A stretch of DNA of 64,000 nucleotides from Syngnathus acus (Eukaryota > Chordata > Actinopteri > Syngnathiformes > Syngnathidae). Each line of letters begins with the position of its first letter. Within the stretch, counting starts at the first letter, position 1. The DNA lies in NCBI RefSeq assembly GCF_901709675.1, contig NC_051098.1:4786000-4849999 (forward strand). Reading direction: 5' to 3'. Position numbers and translations under genes: made by a program. Below, in pieces: positions 1 through 12,778 of the stretch. The notes under the pieces were generated by a model. That model was not told where the DNA came from. It did no database searches and saw only the letters and a program-made list of their open reading frames with translations.

Positions 1-132
1 ACGCAAGTACGTATGTACTGCATTGAAAGAAATGGTAGTGCTGCCACCATGTGGTTGGTAGTTAACATAGTAAAAGAATTAAAGCCATTTGCCAGATTAA
101 CATGAAAATGTACTTTCTTTTTTGTCATTTAG

Positions 133-679
133 TTATGGCACGAAAACAGACCCGACTACTTTAACTTGAAGCTGTACGTCAGTCAGTCCGACAACTTGCA
201 GGTATGTGATCCACAGGTAAACACAAAACACAGCCACACTATCTTTCTGGCCTGTAAGGACCGGGATTCTCGGGTTCCGTTCCTATGGCGGTATGAGGAC
301 AATATTATGCAGTGTGTGCTTTGCTCAAATGAAGGGTAAACTCACTTCTTTCTATTCATATTGTTTTTGCCTCTCAAGTGCTTAAGTGAGGAGAAATACC
401 GTCCACTTGCATCACGGCTGCTGGTGGGCCGACCCAAGTGGAAGTTACTGTTACATGACATTGGACGGACCAATAAGCAGTGAGTATGAAGAATGATTAT
501 TTTCAGCTAGGTTAAAACATTTGTCCATTTTTTTTTTTTTTTTTGTGTGACTTTACAGTAAGCGAGTGGGGGTGTTCTGTTGTGGACCCAAAGGCATCTC
601 CAGGACTCTTCACAGACTGTGTAACTCGGCTCAATTTCCTGGAACTACTTTTGAATTTAACAAGGAGTCCTTCAGCTGA
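133..679 (+). CDS. nox4: NADPH oxidase 4, last three coding exons (5' part lies outside the window)
   Basis: NOX4 is a membrane flavocytochrome that passes electrons from NADPH through FAD and haem to oxygen, releasing mainly hydrogen peroxide. Three exons are readable: 133-201 (starts LWHENRPDYF, ends SDNLQ), 379-479 (SEEKYRPL, then LLVGRPKWKLL) and 557-679 (KRVGVFCCGPKGIS to the C-terminal FEFNKESFS and TGA at 677-679). All junctions have AG/GT borders and the phases join (0, then 2). The FCCGP motif is the C-terminal NADPH-binding loop of the ferric-reductase/NOX fold, and the ending closely resembles my memory of vertebrate NOX4. The two introns are short (177 and 77 bp). The gene enters from the left edge and converges on tyr, as in other vertebrates. 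Only the dehydrogenase C-terminus is visible. The identity is supported by both sequence and synteny. Confidence 0.93.
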
Positions 680-3014
680 TTGGGCTTCAGCAAGGCAAGC
701 AGTAGCTACAGTGGATTCAGTCACTCAGCATTGGGAATTTTATAGGCTACATGTAATATAGCCACTCTAAAAGAGACTGCCAAAAAGGGGACTTGAACCT
801 TGGCCCTTTACTCTACTTTTTATCCCTGGTGAGAGGGTCTCAGCCTAAAACGATTTTCTACTTTTGGAAGCTGCTAATGGATTTAGCGCTTTATTTGTAT
901 TATGGAGGGATCGACTGGCCACAAAAACATGTTTTATTATTATTATTATTTTTTTTTTTTTTTACACAGTGGTCCCTTGAGATAAGAGTAATCTGACTTT
1001 ACGAGTTTTTTTAAGAGCCAAGCCGCCATTCGTCTAATTTCTTTGCGATGACCTGCGAGCACAAAGTTGCCGCATGTTACAGATACATGGTGACTGTGAA
1101 CTCAATTCAACTCACTTTACAATAAGTAGCTCTTTCTCAAATAGTGAAGAATTCTTCAAAAAAGAGGCTTCAGGATGCTAATTGCTTTTCCCAGTTCAAG
1201 TTTACTGTTAACTAAATATAGAGATAAATACACGTGTCTTTAAAACAACCAAAAACTGTCCAAAGAAAGACCTTAGTTTAATTTAATTAATATAGAGAGG
1301 TGCAGATTTTGAAACACTTAAAGGATGGAAATTGAGTCCTCTGCAAAAAAAGTTTAATATCGTTGCAGCGCTTAGAAAAGTGACAATGTGATTATGAGCC
1401 AAGTTCATTGTTTGTATGACTCTACTCTCACGTCAGAAGGATCAGCAGCATGAATTTGAATTGAAGCATTAAATCATGGGAGGCTGGACTGGATTAACGG
1501 CATTACCATTCATTTCAATGGGTAAAGATGATGTGACATACGAGTGTTTTCAGTTACAAGCGATGTCCCTCAAATTCATATTTCAAGGCACCACTGTAGA
1601 TGCACAAGTGGGGAAAATATTTCTTATGACAATGAAAGAAGGAGTTTTATAAATTGTACGAAAAAATTATGCACATCACAAACCGGTAGTTATAATTACA
1701 GTACTTCTTGTCTTCATTTACATTATTTATTTTGTTTTATCGTATTTTAATTTTGAGGGGCGAATCTCAGCTCAGGTGTTTGGATGTTCTCTCCATGCGT
1801 GCGTTTTCATGAATTCCTCTGACATTCTAAAAATATACAAAGTCAACTGAAGAATCTAAATTGCTGTGTGCGGAGTTTCAATTATTTTCAAATAGAAGGA
1901 CAACAGAGAATATTTGGATCAGATCTGATTTTAATGCAGCAACTCACATACATTTTATGAGCTTGTGAAAGATCACGTGCATTACGATCCTTTAGCACCA
2001 GTGCTTCGGTCAGTGTATTCACTTGTGTACAATTGGGCATTTAAAAATACCTTTAGTACAAATATTTTTTATTATGTGTGTGTAGGGGCCCCCACTATTC
2101 CAAACATTGCTGTTGATTCAAATTGGGTGGGTACTATAAGAATTAAGGAGGCAAATCCACACAGTTTCAGTTATCCAAGGAGGCTGATTTTATGCAGCAC
2201 CGCCCCCTGCAGTCAGCTAAAATGTGTCTGTTTTCTCAGTTTGGTCACGTGGATTTATCTGCTTTATTTTTGTTCCACCAATTTAATTTTCATCAGAATA
2301 CTCTGCTGAGATGAGTGGAGGAGTATAGAGCATATTACTGCACTTTCTTTTAATATGACCTTCACTTTGGATTGGTTCATCATAATATTCATAATGATAC
2401 ATTACAATGCTACATTTAATCATGTTTAAAGCCTGAATATGTGATTAAAGCCTAAATATGAGTATCAGCAAAAACCTTTCAAGGTGAGCTCTTTCATCGA
2501 ACTTAATCGTGTGAATCTTATTATTATTATTATTATCCTTCCATCCATTATCTGTAGCGGTTTTCCCCACGGGGGTCACAGGTATTATTATTATTGCAAC
2601 ATAGGCTTTTATGAAGGTCTATTGACAGATGCATATGTGCACACACATCCTCAGTTCATCCTGCTAAATGTTTGAAACATGATCGATATCTTCTTGTCTG
2701 AATGTCAGCTTGCTGTTTACAATTTTCAGGACTGTTGGTGCACCCAAATCACCAAATTACAGCATTTAAGATTATGAGTACGATTTTTTTTTTTGTCCTA
2801 CATACAGGACATTAACGGACATTTCACTTCATGGACTATATCTTTGGTTTGGTGTGCACAAAATAGTAAAAATCGAGACTTTTTTTTTATGAGAAGCAAT
2901 GTGTGATTTGGATGCACTGCCTTGTCATCAAATATGCCCGGTAATTAAAGAATCCGGGCAACCTGTCATGTTGTTGTTACCTAAACTGGTATGTGTGTGC
3001 GGCCAGCCAGTATG
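680..3014. other. Convergent intergenic spacer between nox4 and tyr
   Basis: This must hold the nox4 3' UTR (+) and the tyr 3' UTR (-). I see no further coding exon. It is AT-rich, with poly(T) runs near 944-963 and 2787-2799 and short ATT repeats around 2520-2535 and 2583-2594. I could not assign a confident poly(A) site for either gene. Confidence 0.5.
2536..2583 (-). repeat. Fish SINE-like fragment
   Basis: The stretch containing CCATCCATTATCTGTAGCGG followed by CACGGGGGTCACAGG resembles the terminal module of a repeat common in teleosts (consensus CCATCCATTTTCTGTACCGC, then CTCACGAGGGTCGCGG). It is flanked by ATT repeats. It is a fragment; the family name is not assigned. Confidence 0.45.
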
Positions 3015-6000
3015 TTACAGAGTAGTCTGGTAGGAAGCAGAACCATCCTCTGAGCTGCTCTGAAGAAGCGGCTGTCGCTCTCCAAAAATAGATGCCCTCT
3101 TCCTCCTCTGGTTTCTTCTCCACTTCCTTCTCGCTAGGACAGCCGCAACCGCAATAATTGCCGTGATGAAAGCCCCAATGATACCGGCTCCCAGAAGCCA
3201 CTGCCAGATCTCCTGGGCCTGCTGCAGGTAAGGTGTCAAGATTTCTTGAACAAACCGCTGGCCTGAAGTGGAGGCAGACAAGATGACACTAGCTCAGATA
3301 TGCAAGGCTGTGAAGTTTTAAGTCTCACACTTGTGATGTTCTGCACTGACCTGGATCCAACAGATAGGCGTATTCATATCCCATTGACTTGGTGGACAGA
3401 AAATTGTCTCCATTTCTATAAAGCGGCAGGAAAGGAACCATGTAGTAGCCATCATTATGGCCAATGGGAGCATTGGCAAATGGATAGAAGGTCCGTGATG
3501 GCTGGTGGGTTCGGAGCCAGCGCTCAAAGATGCTGCTCAAAAGAAGATCATTGCAGTGGGTCATGGTGAGGTGAGCGCACCGCAATAACGTGTTTGTGAT
3601 TTACTATACCTGTCTATGAAAGCATGGTGCAGGAGGAATATGGGGTCATTGGCGGAACCTTGCACAGAGGACATGGAGCCATTCATGAAGACATGCAAGG
3701 CATTGTGCATGGTGCTTTGACCTTGAACCGCCATGCCTGTGGCTGGACTAGCGAAACCTGAAGGAGCAAGTGGGAGTGAGAACACTTAGTCGTTCTCTAA
3801 AATCAGAGTCATGTTACGTCAAATTTGGTAAATTATAGACGAAGATTTAGCAGCTTTGAAATGAAGGACCTTAAGCTGAACAGTGCCCTCCATTGACATT
3901 AATAGTAACTGCAGGCCTGTACATTTATTTTCGATATCTAGTAATCAGAAACTACAGCAATGGTACTCCATAATTAGTAACTATTGCAGTACTGTACTTG
4001 GAACATTACTTTAAAGGGAAATGAAATGAAGCATACTATAATATAATGTGTGGTATCACTGCCTGCTGCCCTTTATCCTTGTTGCGTGAGTGGCTGTCAG
4101 AGCAGATGATTTAGTCGATGGATGGATGGATGGATGGATGGATGGATGGATGGATGGATGGATGGATGGATGGATGGATGGATGGATGGATGGATGGATG
4201 GATGGATGGATGACTTCTGATTGACTGCCTTTCGTGACCCCACTCAATATAATTGCCGTAGGAATCGGCTGGATATGGACATTCTCCAATGATGAAAATC
4301 TATCCCCGTGTGAGTTTGCAAACGGGCCAACAATCCACCTCTAGATTAAAGAGATTAGCCCAAGGATTATCTTCCCATTCATCTGTTAGGCATGTGAGTA
4401 GAGTAAGTAATACAAACGTATTAGCGTGCATTTGGGTGTGTGTCTAATGTTCTTACCCTCAAGAACGTTCCTGAAGCTCATGTTGGCGAACCGGTCCATG
4501 GATCCGGTCTCGTACTCTCGGAGGCCCACGGCGGAGTCGACATCAGCCGATGTTGGGAGTCTCTGTACTCGGTTGGTATCGTGGTTGCCGGGGTTACGCA
4601 GAAGCGGACCTTCCTCGGTAGCGTTGCACAATGCCTCACGTCTGTTATATTCCTCAGGCTGAGTGCAGATCACCTACATGTAAGCAGACCGATACACAAA
4701 AGTAAAAATTATATAAACATGAGTTTTTGTTCAACGCAACCAATGATGAAGGACAGAAGTCTCGGGAAAGGTGAACATTTAATTGTTCAGCATTGTTGAT
4801 GCAATCATGACGAATTTCACCACACCCAGATGTGTGTGACAATCATTGGGACTTTACCTCTTTACCTTTACAATGCATATTTATTATTGTTCAGCACTGG
4901 TGTTAGTACCACTACTGGTACACTGGCTCTCTCTTGTGGTACTCAAAAGAATCACTATATTTTAATTTTGGTGGTGCTTGGAGAGCAAAGTGTTTATTTT
5001 TAGGGGGTACTTCGTGTAAAAAGTTTGACAACCATTGATAGAGAGGACTTTAGTTAAAACTGCACGTAGATTGAAACATATGAAAAAAATGCAAATACAG
5101 CGACAAATTGCTTCTAACGACTACTTCTATTCTCCTACACGTAAAGGCTCCACCCCAACATACAACGCTGGTCTCAGTTCCTTGGCACCAAGATGCCACT
5201 AGATGGTGCCAGATTGGTGTCCAATAAAAAAATATTATCATGTGGCATTTAGATTGTTTCATAAAGACCAAATCAAACAAAAACCTGCGTATCATGTAGT
5301 TGTATGCATGTAATGTATACTGTATGTTTAACTCAAATTTATACCAATAGATGATGTATTTTAGTCATTTGAGGACCTCAAAATAGCATCTTGAATTCAA
5401 ATATTTTGGGCAAATTGTGCTAAAAAAGGATCCCTTATGCTATTTTAAATAGTTAAATAATTGGAAAATTTGCATTTTCTGGCTCAAGAAAAAAACATGC
5501 TCTATTTTGAGCCAGAGTTGGGATTTTCACTTTAAGGAGAAGTTAATGAAAATATTCTTGCCTTCCATGATGAGAAGACCGACGCAGGGCTGATGAGGTT
5601 GGGATTGAAGGGGCTGCGGCCTCCCATCAAACTATCTGTGCACACCTCACAGGTTTGGACATCTCTCCAGTCCCAGTATGGGATAGTGAAATTAAAATCT
5701 CCTGTTAACTTCCTAATCTCGTTCTCCCAGTGAAGCAGGTAGACTCGATGCCACGGCAGAAAGGCTGCGGATTCATGGGCGAAGTCGATGTCCGTCCATA
5801 CGTTCCCCGGCCCCCCCAGGAAGGCGTCCCGTGACACGTAGTAGTGCATCCAGACGAACAAATCGTAGGAGTTGATGTCAGCAAACATAGGATTCTCGCC
5901 GTTTTCGCCCATCTCTGCTCTGGTTGCCGTGGCGATGACATAGTCAGGGCTGATGGTGTTCTTAGCCAGGTTGAGGTAGGAGATGAACTTTTGCTGGTCA

Positions 6001-6389
6001 GCAGCAGACAGCGTCAGGATGTTTCGCCGCACCGATTCCCTGTACTCTGCACAATTTGCTCCCCAGTAGCCAAACCTGCACTCCCCACAGTCAAACCCAC
6101 CGTAGTTTCCGGCACAGCGACAGGTTCGGTTGTAGAAGGCCAAAGGCCAGCGCTCCCTGTCGTCAATCCCGCTGTGAGGGTACTGCGGACCGTGGGGTTC
6201 GTCTGACACTACCACCTCTGTGCAGAAACCGCGGCCTGACAGGGCACCACACGCCGAGCCGTCTCCCTCCCACACTGGGCAGCACTCTTTGGTCCGTAGG
6301 CCCTCTGCGTTGGCGCAGGGGCGAGGGAATTGGCAAAAGCAGCTCCCGAGAAGATGCAAAACAAGCACGGCTGGAAAAAAGCTCCTCAT
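3015..6389 (-). CDS. tyr: Tyrosinase, complete, five exons
   Basis: Tyrosinase is the copper monooxygenase that oxidises tyrosine to DOPA and dopaquinone, the first committed step of melanin synthesis in melanosomes. Exons on the minus strand are 6389-5562, 4673-4457, 3757-3610, 3532-3351 and 3262-3015. They total 1623 nt (540 aa). Internal exon lengths of 217, 148 and 182 nt equal those I recall for human TYR. The start is the ATG at 6389 ([15 protein letters not shown], a signal peptide); an in-frame non-homologous extension upstream to 6443 was not used. A Cys-rich EGF-like region spans about residues 25-115. Copper A ligands are H182, H205 and H214 ([11 protein letters not shown]); copper B ligands are H366, H370 and H393 (MHNALH, LLHHAF). 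A membrane segment ([18 protein letters not shown]) precedes a basic tail with the dileucine sorting signal ERQPLL. Intron 1 appears to start with GC. The gene diverges from grm5. Confidence 0.96.
4117..4212. repeat. (GGAT)n microsatellite in tyr intron 2
   Basis: About 24 uninterrupted tetranucleotide units lie in the intron between tyr exons 2 and 3. The repeat open reading frames through it ([10 protein letters not shown]) are not genes. Confidence 0.97.
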
Positions 6390-6710
6390 GATCAAATATT
6401 GGCAGTTAATAGTGGTCACTGGAAGACCTGTTGAAAAGAACACAAACTAATTCTCACCTGCAGCAATAAGTAGAAAGAAATCCGTCAATTTAAACAAACT
6501 ACCTTATTTTGCTGTTTGAGGAGTTGCCCCGCCAATGTTCCCCTCTGAACGTCCAACCTCCTTCCACCCCACTTTCTTCACCCTGCCAGCAATCTACTGG
6601 TCTCTCCGCTCTCATTTAGCTCATTTGGGGGGCCGTCCTCAGACAGAATGTGTGATCTCACGCACGCTCACTTGCGCACACGCAACTTTGTGTGTGCCCT
6701 CACTCAACAT

Positions 6711-6716
6711 CACATG
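6711..6716 (-). promoter_or_regulatory. Candidate M-box/E-box upstream of tyr
   Basis: On the tyr strand the site reads AAGCATGTGATG, a CATGTG core with a 3' A, about 320 bp upstream of the start codon. Melanocyte promoters of the tyrosinase family are driven by MITF through CATGTG E-boxes whose flanking T or A improves binding. The motif is visible; its use is inferred, and a 6-mer is common by chance. Confidence 0.3.
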
Positions 6717-8377
6717 CTTAGGATAATATTCCAGATTCTTTCATTCTGTCTTAAGACTAGCTGACCTCTCCTCCATCATACCTCAGGCACAAGTGTGTGA
6801 CAGGCTGTGCGTACCACCATTTCTCATGAGTCCATTTACTCACAATGGCAATGTGTGGCTAAAATTATGGAAAAAGGGAAGTTTCTTGCAACTGAGGTCA
6901 GGAAATTTTTAGTATTGATAAAATTGTCCTTAATATGAATCAGGAGGAAGGTGCGGTGGTCAGCATGTTTGTGACTATATGAGCATTATGTTGACTTACT
7001 TACTCTATGTTGGAAATTTGCCTTGAGTATTGGTGGCTGGTATCGGCAGCCTCCTCAGTGGTCAATAATCTCAAATAAGGACGGAATGGCCCCGATACTG
7101 ATACGTCTCATTAATTTTTTAAAGTTGAGCCGTGACTAGTTGAGTTCTGAGACCTGGCAACGATGTTTTTTTCAGTCAACAGCAAGTAAGAAAATAGCCA
7201 CACCCTGAAATGGATGAAAACGGTTGAATTTTCCTGCTTAACTGATATTCGTCAAATGCAATATTAATAAAAATGCCACGTTTAGATTTGTGGGGACACA
7301 TACAACATATTATTGTAAAGAACATTTTTGGTCATTCACAAATTTCAATTTATTTTCAGTGGCAACAGCTGAGTGGAAAAATTTACAAATTACATAATAT
7401 GGAATCTTTATCAGCTTCCAAACTTTGATTGCTAAATCCATCCTGGCACCATTAAATAAATTTGAACAACAAATGAATGTCCCGTACAAAAAAGTCTCCG
7501 TGACTGTCTTCATTATCTGTACCACGTGATTCAGCGTGACGCTCACTTCCACAATACGGCAATAGACCTGCTTTCTCCACTTTTGCACTTGATCCCCCCT
7601 CCTCCCTCTGGGCTCACATGGGCCACTATGATCTGGCACAAGCTAGAAGTTTGCGCAGAACTCGAGACCTTCAAGTGGTCACATGCTGCCGCATACCAGG
7701 CACGGGATGCGGCTTATCTGCAGCACCAACTCACTAGAGCGCACAGGAATGAGCATCACAGGGTAGATCTGACCGCGAGGCACCTCTGGGAGAACGCGCG
7801 CTAGTTGCGTGCGCGCGCGCGCATGGGTGTGCGTGGAGTCAAAGACAGAGCTTTCAATCTTTCCAAGAATTCTTCTGTAAAGTAACAACTTCAACCCCGG
7901 GAAAATTTTATCTCATGACGCACGTCCAAATATCAAACGTTACATAAATACTTCCTATGATTCTTTTTGCCTCGAAACTAACACAAGAGGGCAGCGTGAT
8001 CCCTATAATGTGTTGGAGGGGACACGAAGGATTCAGAAAGCCCCAAAGCCCACACGAGTTCCATCAATATTTTTTAAATGTCTCCACACAGGCAACATTG
8101 TCAGGCAGATTAGCTCCAGGTCATCAATAACCACATGATGACAAACAATATTGAAACTGAGTGGCCAGCGCCAAGTAAATACGACGAAAATATAGTTTTA
8201 GAATCTATGGGGTTAAGTTATGACACAGGTCGTGAACTTTTCTTCCCCTACTCTTGGCACGTTGCACGCTCAGACACAATCTTGTTTTAAACAGCTTTGG
8301 ATTTGCATTTCTTTGCAGCTTGTTCAAAGACTTGGCCTAATTGGCTACATTCAATACGTCAACTTTCATTCTTTTGC

Positions 8378-8526
<149 letters not shown>

Positions 8527-8984
8527 TAGAATGAAAAGGAAAACAGTATGTATCGAATCTTCGTTGCAAGGGCTTGTTGAAATCATCCATCCATTTTCTA
8601 CTGCTTGTCTTCACGGTGAAGCTTCAGTTGACTTGAGGCAAGGAGTGTGGTAAACCTCAGACTGGCCACCGTTCAGTCACACTTTCTTGCTGAAATCATT
8701 TCACTCGCAAAACATACTTGACGAATTCCCTTGTCATTCAGGGTAAATTGTATTCCCTGACATCCTTGGTTGGTGTAAATCAGCAGTGTGTCCATGGTAA
8801 CTGCTATTATTTTGAAACAACCTTGTCAAATTGATGTGTCACCTGTGACACTGGCTGTTGTGGGCGTGCGTGATTTGCACATTGAATGCAGCATTCCTAA
8901 AGCAAAGTTTGCAGCGTGGATTTTCTACAGGTTCATTGAAGGCTAAATCGTCCAGAGGTGATTATGAATGGTGGTTTATGCGTA

Positions 8985-9085
8985 CCCTGCTGGTGTACTC
9001 CGCCTTCGCCCACAGGGCAGCTGGGACAGGCTCCAGCTCACACACGAACAAATTGACGAGCACAATGAAATACGATAAAAAATGA
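8985..9085 (+). repeat. Fish SINE-like fragment
   Basis: The sequence GTGTACTCCGCCTTCGCCC followed by CAGCTGGGACAGGCTCCAGC matches the core of a widespread teleost short repeat as I remember it. It ends in a degenerate GAATGAATTT-type tail. A short forward fragment of the opposite module (CCATCCATTTTCTACTGC) lies at about 8584-8614. The family is not named. Confidence 0.5.
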
Positions 9086-10419
9086 ATGAATTTGTATTGT
9101 TAAATCAGCCTGGGCTGACAGTTTCCTTGAAGTTGAAATGAAGGTAACCTTGAATTTAGTCCAATTTCACCCATTTGCGAGAGGAGAAGAAAACCCATGC
9201 AAACACTGAAAGAAAAATTTGAAATCTGAAACTGTGAGGCAAGTGTTGTAATCACTAGTACACTGTGCTGCCTGCACTGCACTCTATTTATATTCTTAGA
9301 AAAAAAAATTAAGAAGTCAACCTCATATTTTCTATGCTAAAATATTGCTTCGATTGCCGAGTTTAAATCCGAGACGCTTCAGTGCATTTAATATATTAGA
9401 TAAACATAAACTATGGACACTATTGTAACTGGGTAATGTTCATCTATCACGCATCTTAATCCAGTTCCCCAAGGATGAGCATGTGCTCTCTCTCAGCATG
9501 CTTTAGTCTTTATTCATCTCAACAGCAAACCATTTATTGACCCGATTTTACATCAACCACGATTCAAGCGTCTCTTTAAGTGAGTGTCATCCCTGTATGT
9601 GGACACTAGTAAGCAAACTGCACAAGTGGATCTGATTGATTGCGTGTTAACTGATCTTATTTACTACAATAGTAAAGGGTTGCTACGGAAACGGGAATCA
9701 TTCTGGTTTTTGAACAGATCAAGTTGGAAGATGAGATGTGATGTGACAACAAACCGCACTTCCACCGGGATGCAGTATGGAAGACAGATGAGGGGCATTT
9801 GTCTTTGGCGTTCTTTCCATCAAAATCTGGCAAGTAACCAAAGTACTCATGATTAACTGTAACTATGATTAAGTGAGTTGAGAGTGCAGGACTGATGAAG
9901 ATATATTTGAGTTGTATGTGACAAAACTTGGCATTTTTGAGGGCATTTCAACAAGCCAACACATCAGTGTCGACCAAAAAAAAAAAAAGAAAGGACTGTA
10001 TGTACTCGGATTAACAATTAAAATATTTCATTGTGTTTATGTGATTGCACTCATATGGTTTTCATCACAGCCTATTTGCTCGTGTCAAAACAAGATTAAA
10101 AGAAAGAGTTGGGAGACAAAAGCAACTAAAAGGGGAGGGAACGAGAGAGATAGAGGTCAGAATTAGTAAGGCTATCATTTCATCACAGCAGCCAGCCTGC
10201 TCGTGTGTGTGCCTTCATGTGGATGTCAATGCTCTTTTAATGGTCCACTAATCTCAAATGCATTTGGCTGGCAAATTAATCCAAGCCTTGTCATAGCCAA
10301 GCTCTCAAATCCCTTCAATCCCATATTACCCCATCCCTCCTGTCTCTCCTCATGGTTCCCTCTCACTCTTTATCAGTATCCATCTCCAGATGGTATAGTG
10401 GAGGTAGGTGTGAGAGTGA

Positions 10420-10663
10420 GCGAGAGAGAGAGAGAGAGAGACTGTAGGAGCGGGAGAGAGGTTGGGTGGCCTGTGATTTGAGAGGAGCCTCCTCATTGGA
10501 GCATTGAGAAATAGAGAGAGCGAGCAAGAGAGAGAGCGAGGAGGGGGTTTCATTTGTTGCCATAGTGAAAAAGTAGATTAACCAAAGCGAGCAGCGATGC
10601 CATGATGGACGCATGAGGGATGTTGCTCTTCTCCAAGTCGGCACACCTGTCCTGCAAGTAGAG
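10420..10663 (+). other. Possible alternative non-coding grm5 leader exon
   Basis: A GA-rich stretch is followed by sequence ending at the donor-like TAGAG|GTATGC (exon end 10663). Mammalian GRM5 has several leader exons and promoters, so a distal non-coding exon here is possible. Nothing but the donor-like site and position supports it. Confidence 0.15.
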
Positions 10664-12599
10664 GTATGCTTCCCATTTATTGAATATCTATTTATTAGAC
10701 TGTCTGAAAATGTATTGACCAAAACCTGAACTCATTATTATGACCACATATTTCTATTTTGGTCACCCCCCCCCCATTCATGTATGCGTTAGCATGTGTT
10801 CCAACACACATATAATGAATGTAGTCATGCATGCTGAAAAGTAAGCAAAACAAGCACACATTGAAGTTAGAAGCACATCTATGGGTGCATTTGGATCGCA
10901 TTGCTTTGCATGTGTAGGTTGACGGCCATTGCGCTGACACTTGATCCATCTCTAGAATCTTATAGTGTCCCCTCTCGTGAAGACAGGCAAGCAATGTCTG
11001 CCTTTATTCGTTGCTGAAAAGTGCACATGCAAGCATAAACATGCACAGAGTGCACCACATCGATCTATTCCAAATGAATCAGTTTACAATCTGTTTTAAA
11101 ATGAACATGGGAGGTTCTATCAGCATCCCTATTGTTTCTCTAGACAAGTTCTAGCCTATAGGTTTTTCAATTGTATTAATTTAGAAATTTTGAAATAATT
11201 TTCAATAAATTAATACTATGTATAATTTAAAAAGTTGCATAACTGGGGACCGGTTGCCAATTAAACAAATATAATAAATCAGGTAATCCTCTGGCTTTGG
11301 GTCAATTAAAAACTGATACGATTGGCCTATCACACAAATGTCTCATCCCTCCATAAAAAAGACATTTTGATAAAATCCTATTCTAAGAACAAAAGGATTT
11401 TTTTCCTTCCCTTATACATATTCCAAGAAAATAAGAGTCTTCAGAATAAAAAGAATAAATCCAGAATAAAAGGTGATAATAAAGTTGTTTAAACATGACT
11501 TTGAGACAGATGAAATGGTCACAGTTTAGTGCAGTGATTTCCGACCAGTGCTGAGAAGATCATCAGTGATGCTGCGGAAAAGTATCCAATCCTACTTCAT
11601 TTCTCAGAAAATAATTATTTATTCATTGCAGATTGCTCATCTAGAGGAGCTATGCAAGCGATGCAGCTAAAGGCTCTTTCATTAGATGGCAAAAGCCACA
11701 ATAAACCCATTGCCAATCATACAACATGCTAGTTATAAAACATTACTGTGTGAGAAAATTGAGATGAGGTCATCGTTACGTCAGTATTGATAGCTAGTTC
11801 GAGTGAGATTTGTAAATGTAAAAAATGGGTGCCTAGCTTAATAAAAGTTGGGAAACACATAGATGATATAGCTGGTTAAATGTTAACTATAAGCTTCATG
11901 ATGATTATGAATTTGAATGATAAGACAATAAAGTCAAAATACAAAGATGGGAGAATTTTTCAAACGTCTTAGAACAGTTCACTGACACAAGTACAGACAC
12001 TGAATGCAAAGTGGCTCACATGTGCATACATTATACTATGTAGAGGCTCAGCAAGATTGTTTAATTTTATTTATGACGTGCTTGACCCTAGTGGGGAGGA
12101 CAAATTCAGGGTCACAGGCATAATATTCGAGATGATTATGAAAATAGATCATGCATGACTGAAATGACGTGTGAAAATAAATATTTTTAGACGGAGTGGA
12201 GTTCACGGAGTTGTTTAGCAAAACCACTTACGCCCATTGAAAAAAATAAGTCATGGAATAAAGAAAAACACATTTTAAGAGATTTATTGCAAATCTTATA
12301 ATAAGAGTTTTATGATTCTGTCACATTTTCATGATGACTGAGTGAGTTTCATGGGGCACTTTATTGATATGTATCATGATAGTATGAAGCAATATATGAC
12401 CTACATGGGAAGAACAGCTTAATTTACGCAAACCTGGCGCACCCGTTAAGGTGGTTATGGAGCGACAACTTTCCAAACAGCAAACCAGACAGGAGAAGGC
12501 ACTTTTGCCTTAGAATTTACCATGAGTGTTTTGTATTGGAATTGGGAATATAAGCAGCCAGCGTCGTGGCATTTGTTGACAAGTGTGGCAAGGTGTGTG

Positions 12600-12778
12600 C
12601 GCGTGTGTTTGAAGGAGAGATGTTTGGAGAGAGGCTCAGGTGTGCGTGACTGGAAAACGGACGAAGCGGTGGCAAATGAGGCAAAGCTGCTGGTGGCTTT
12701 GACATTGAATTGAGCGCCGTCGCTGCGATCTTTTCTCCTTGAGATCACCAAATTGCGACCTAATTATTTAAGAGAAAG
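12600..12778 (+). other. Possible non-coding grm5 leader exon
   Basis: A relatively GC-rich block (CpGs around 12600 and 12650-12725) ends in a good splice donor, GAAAG|GTAAGA, with the intron starting at 12779. The next good acceptor on this strand before the grm5 start codon is at 15904. This is inference from position and donor quality; the 5' end shown is arbitrary. Confidence 0.25.

Noticed and set aside
4056-4289. HPSI-repeat protein frame
   Set aside because: Translation of the GGAT microsatellite inside a tyr intron.
5479-5516. Inverted repeat CTGGCTCAA...TTGAGCCAG
   Set aside because: A 9-bp stem with a 20-bp AT-rich loop in a tyr intron; common by chance and without other support.
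6390-6443. Extension of the tyr start to an upstream in-frame codon at 6443
   Set aside because: The extra residues would precede a good signal peptide and do not match other tyrosinases; the ATG at 6389 fits the family.
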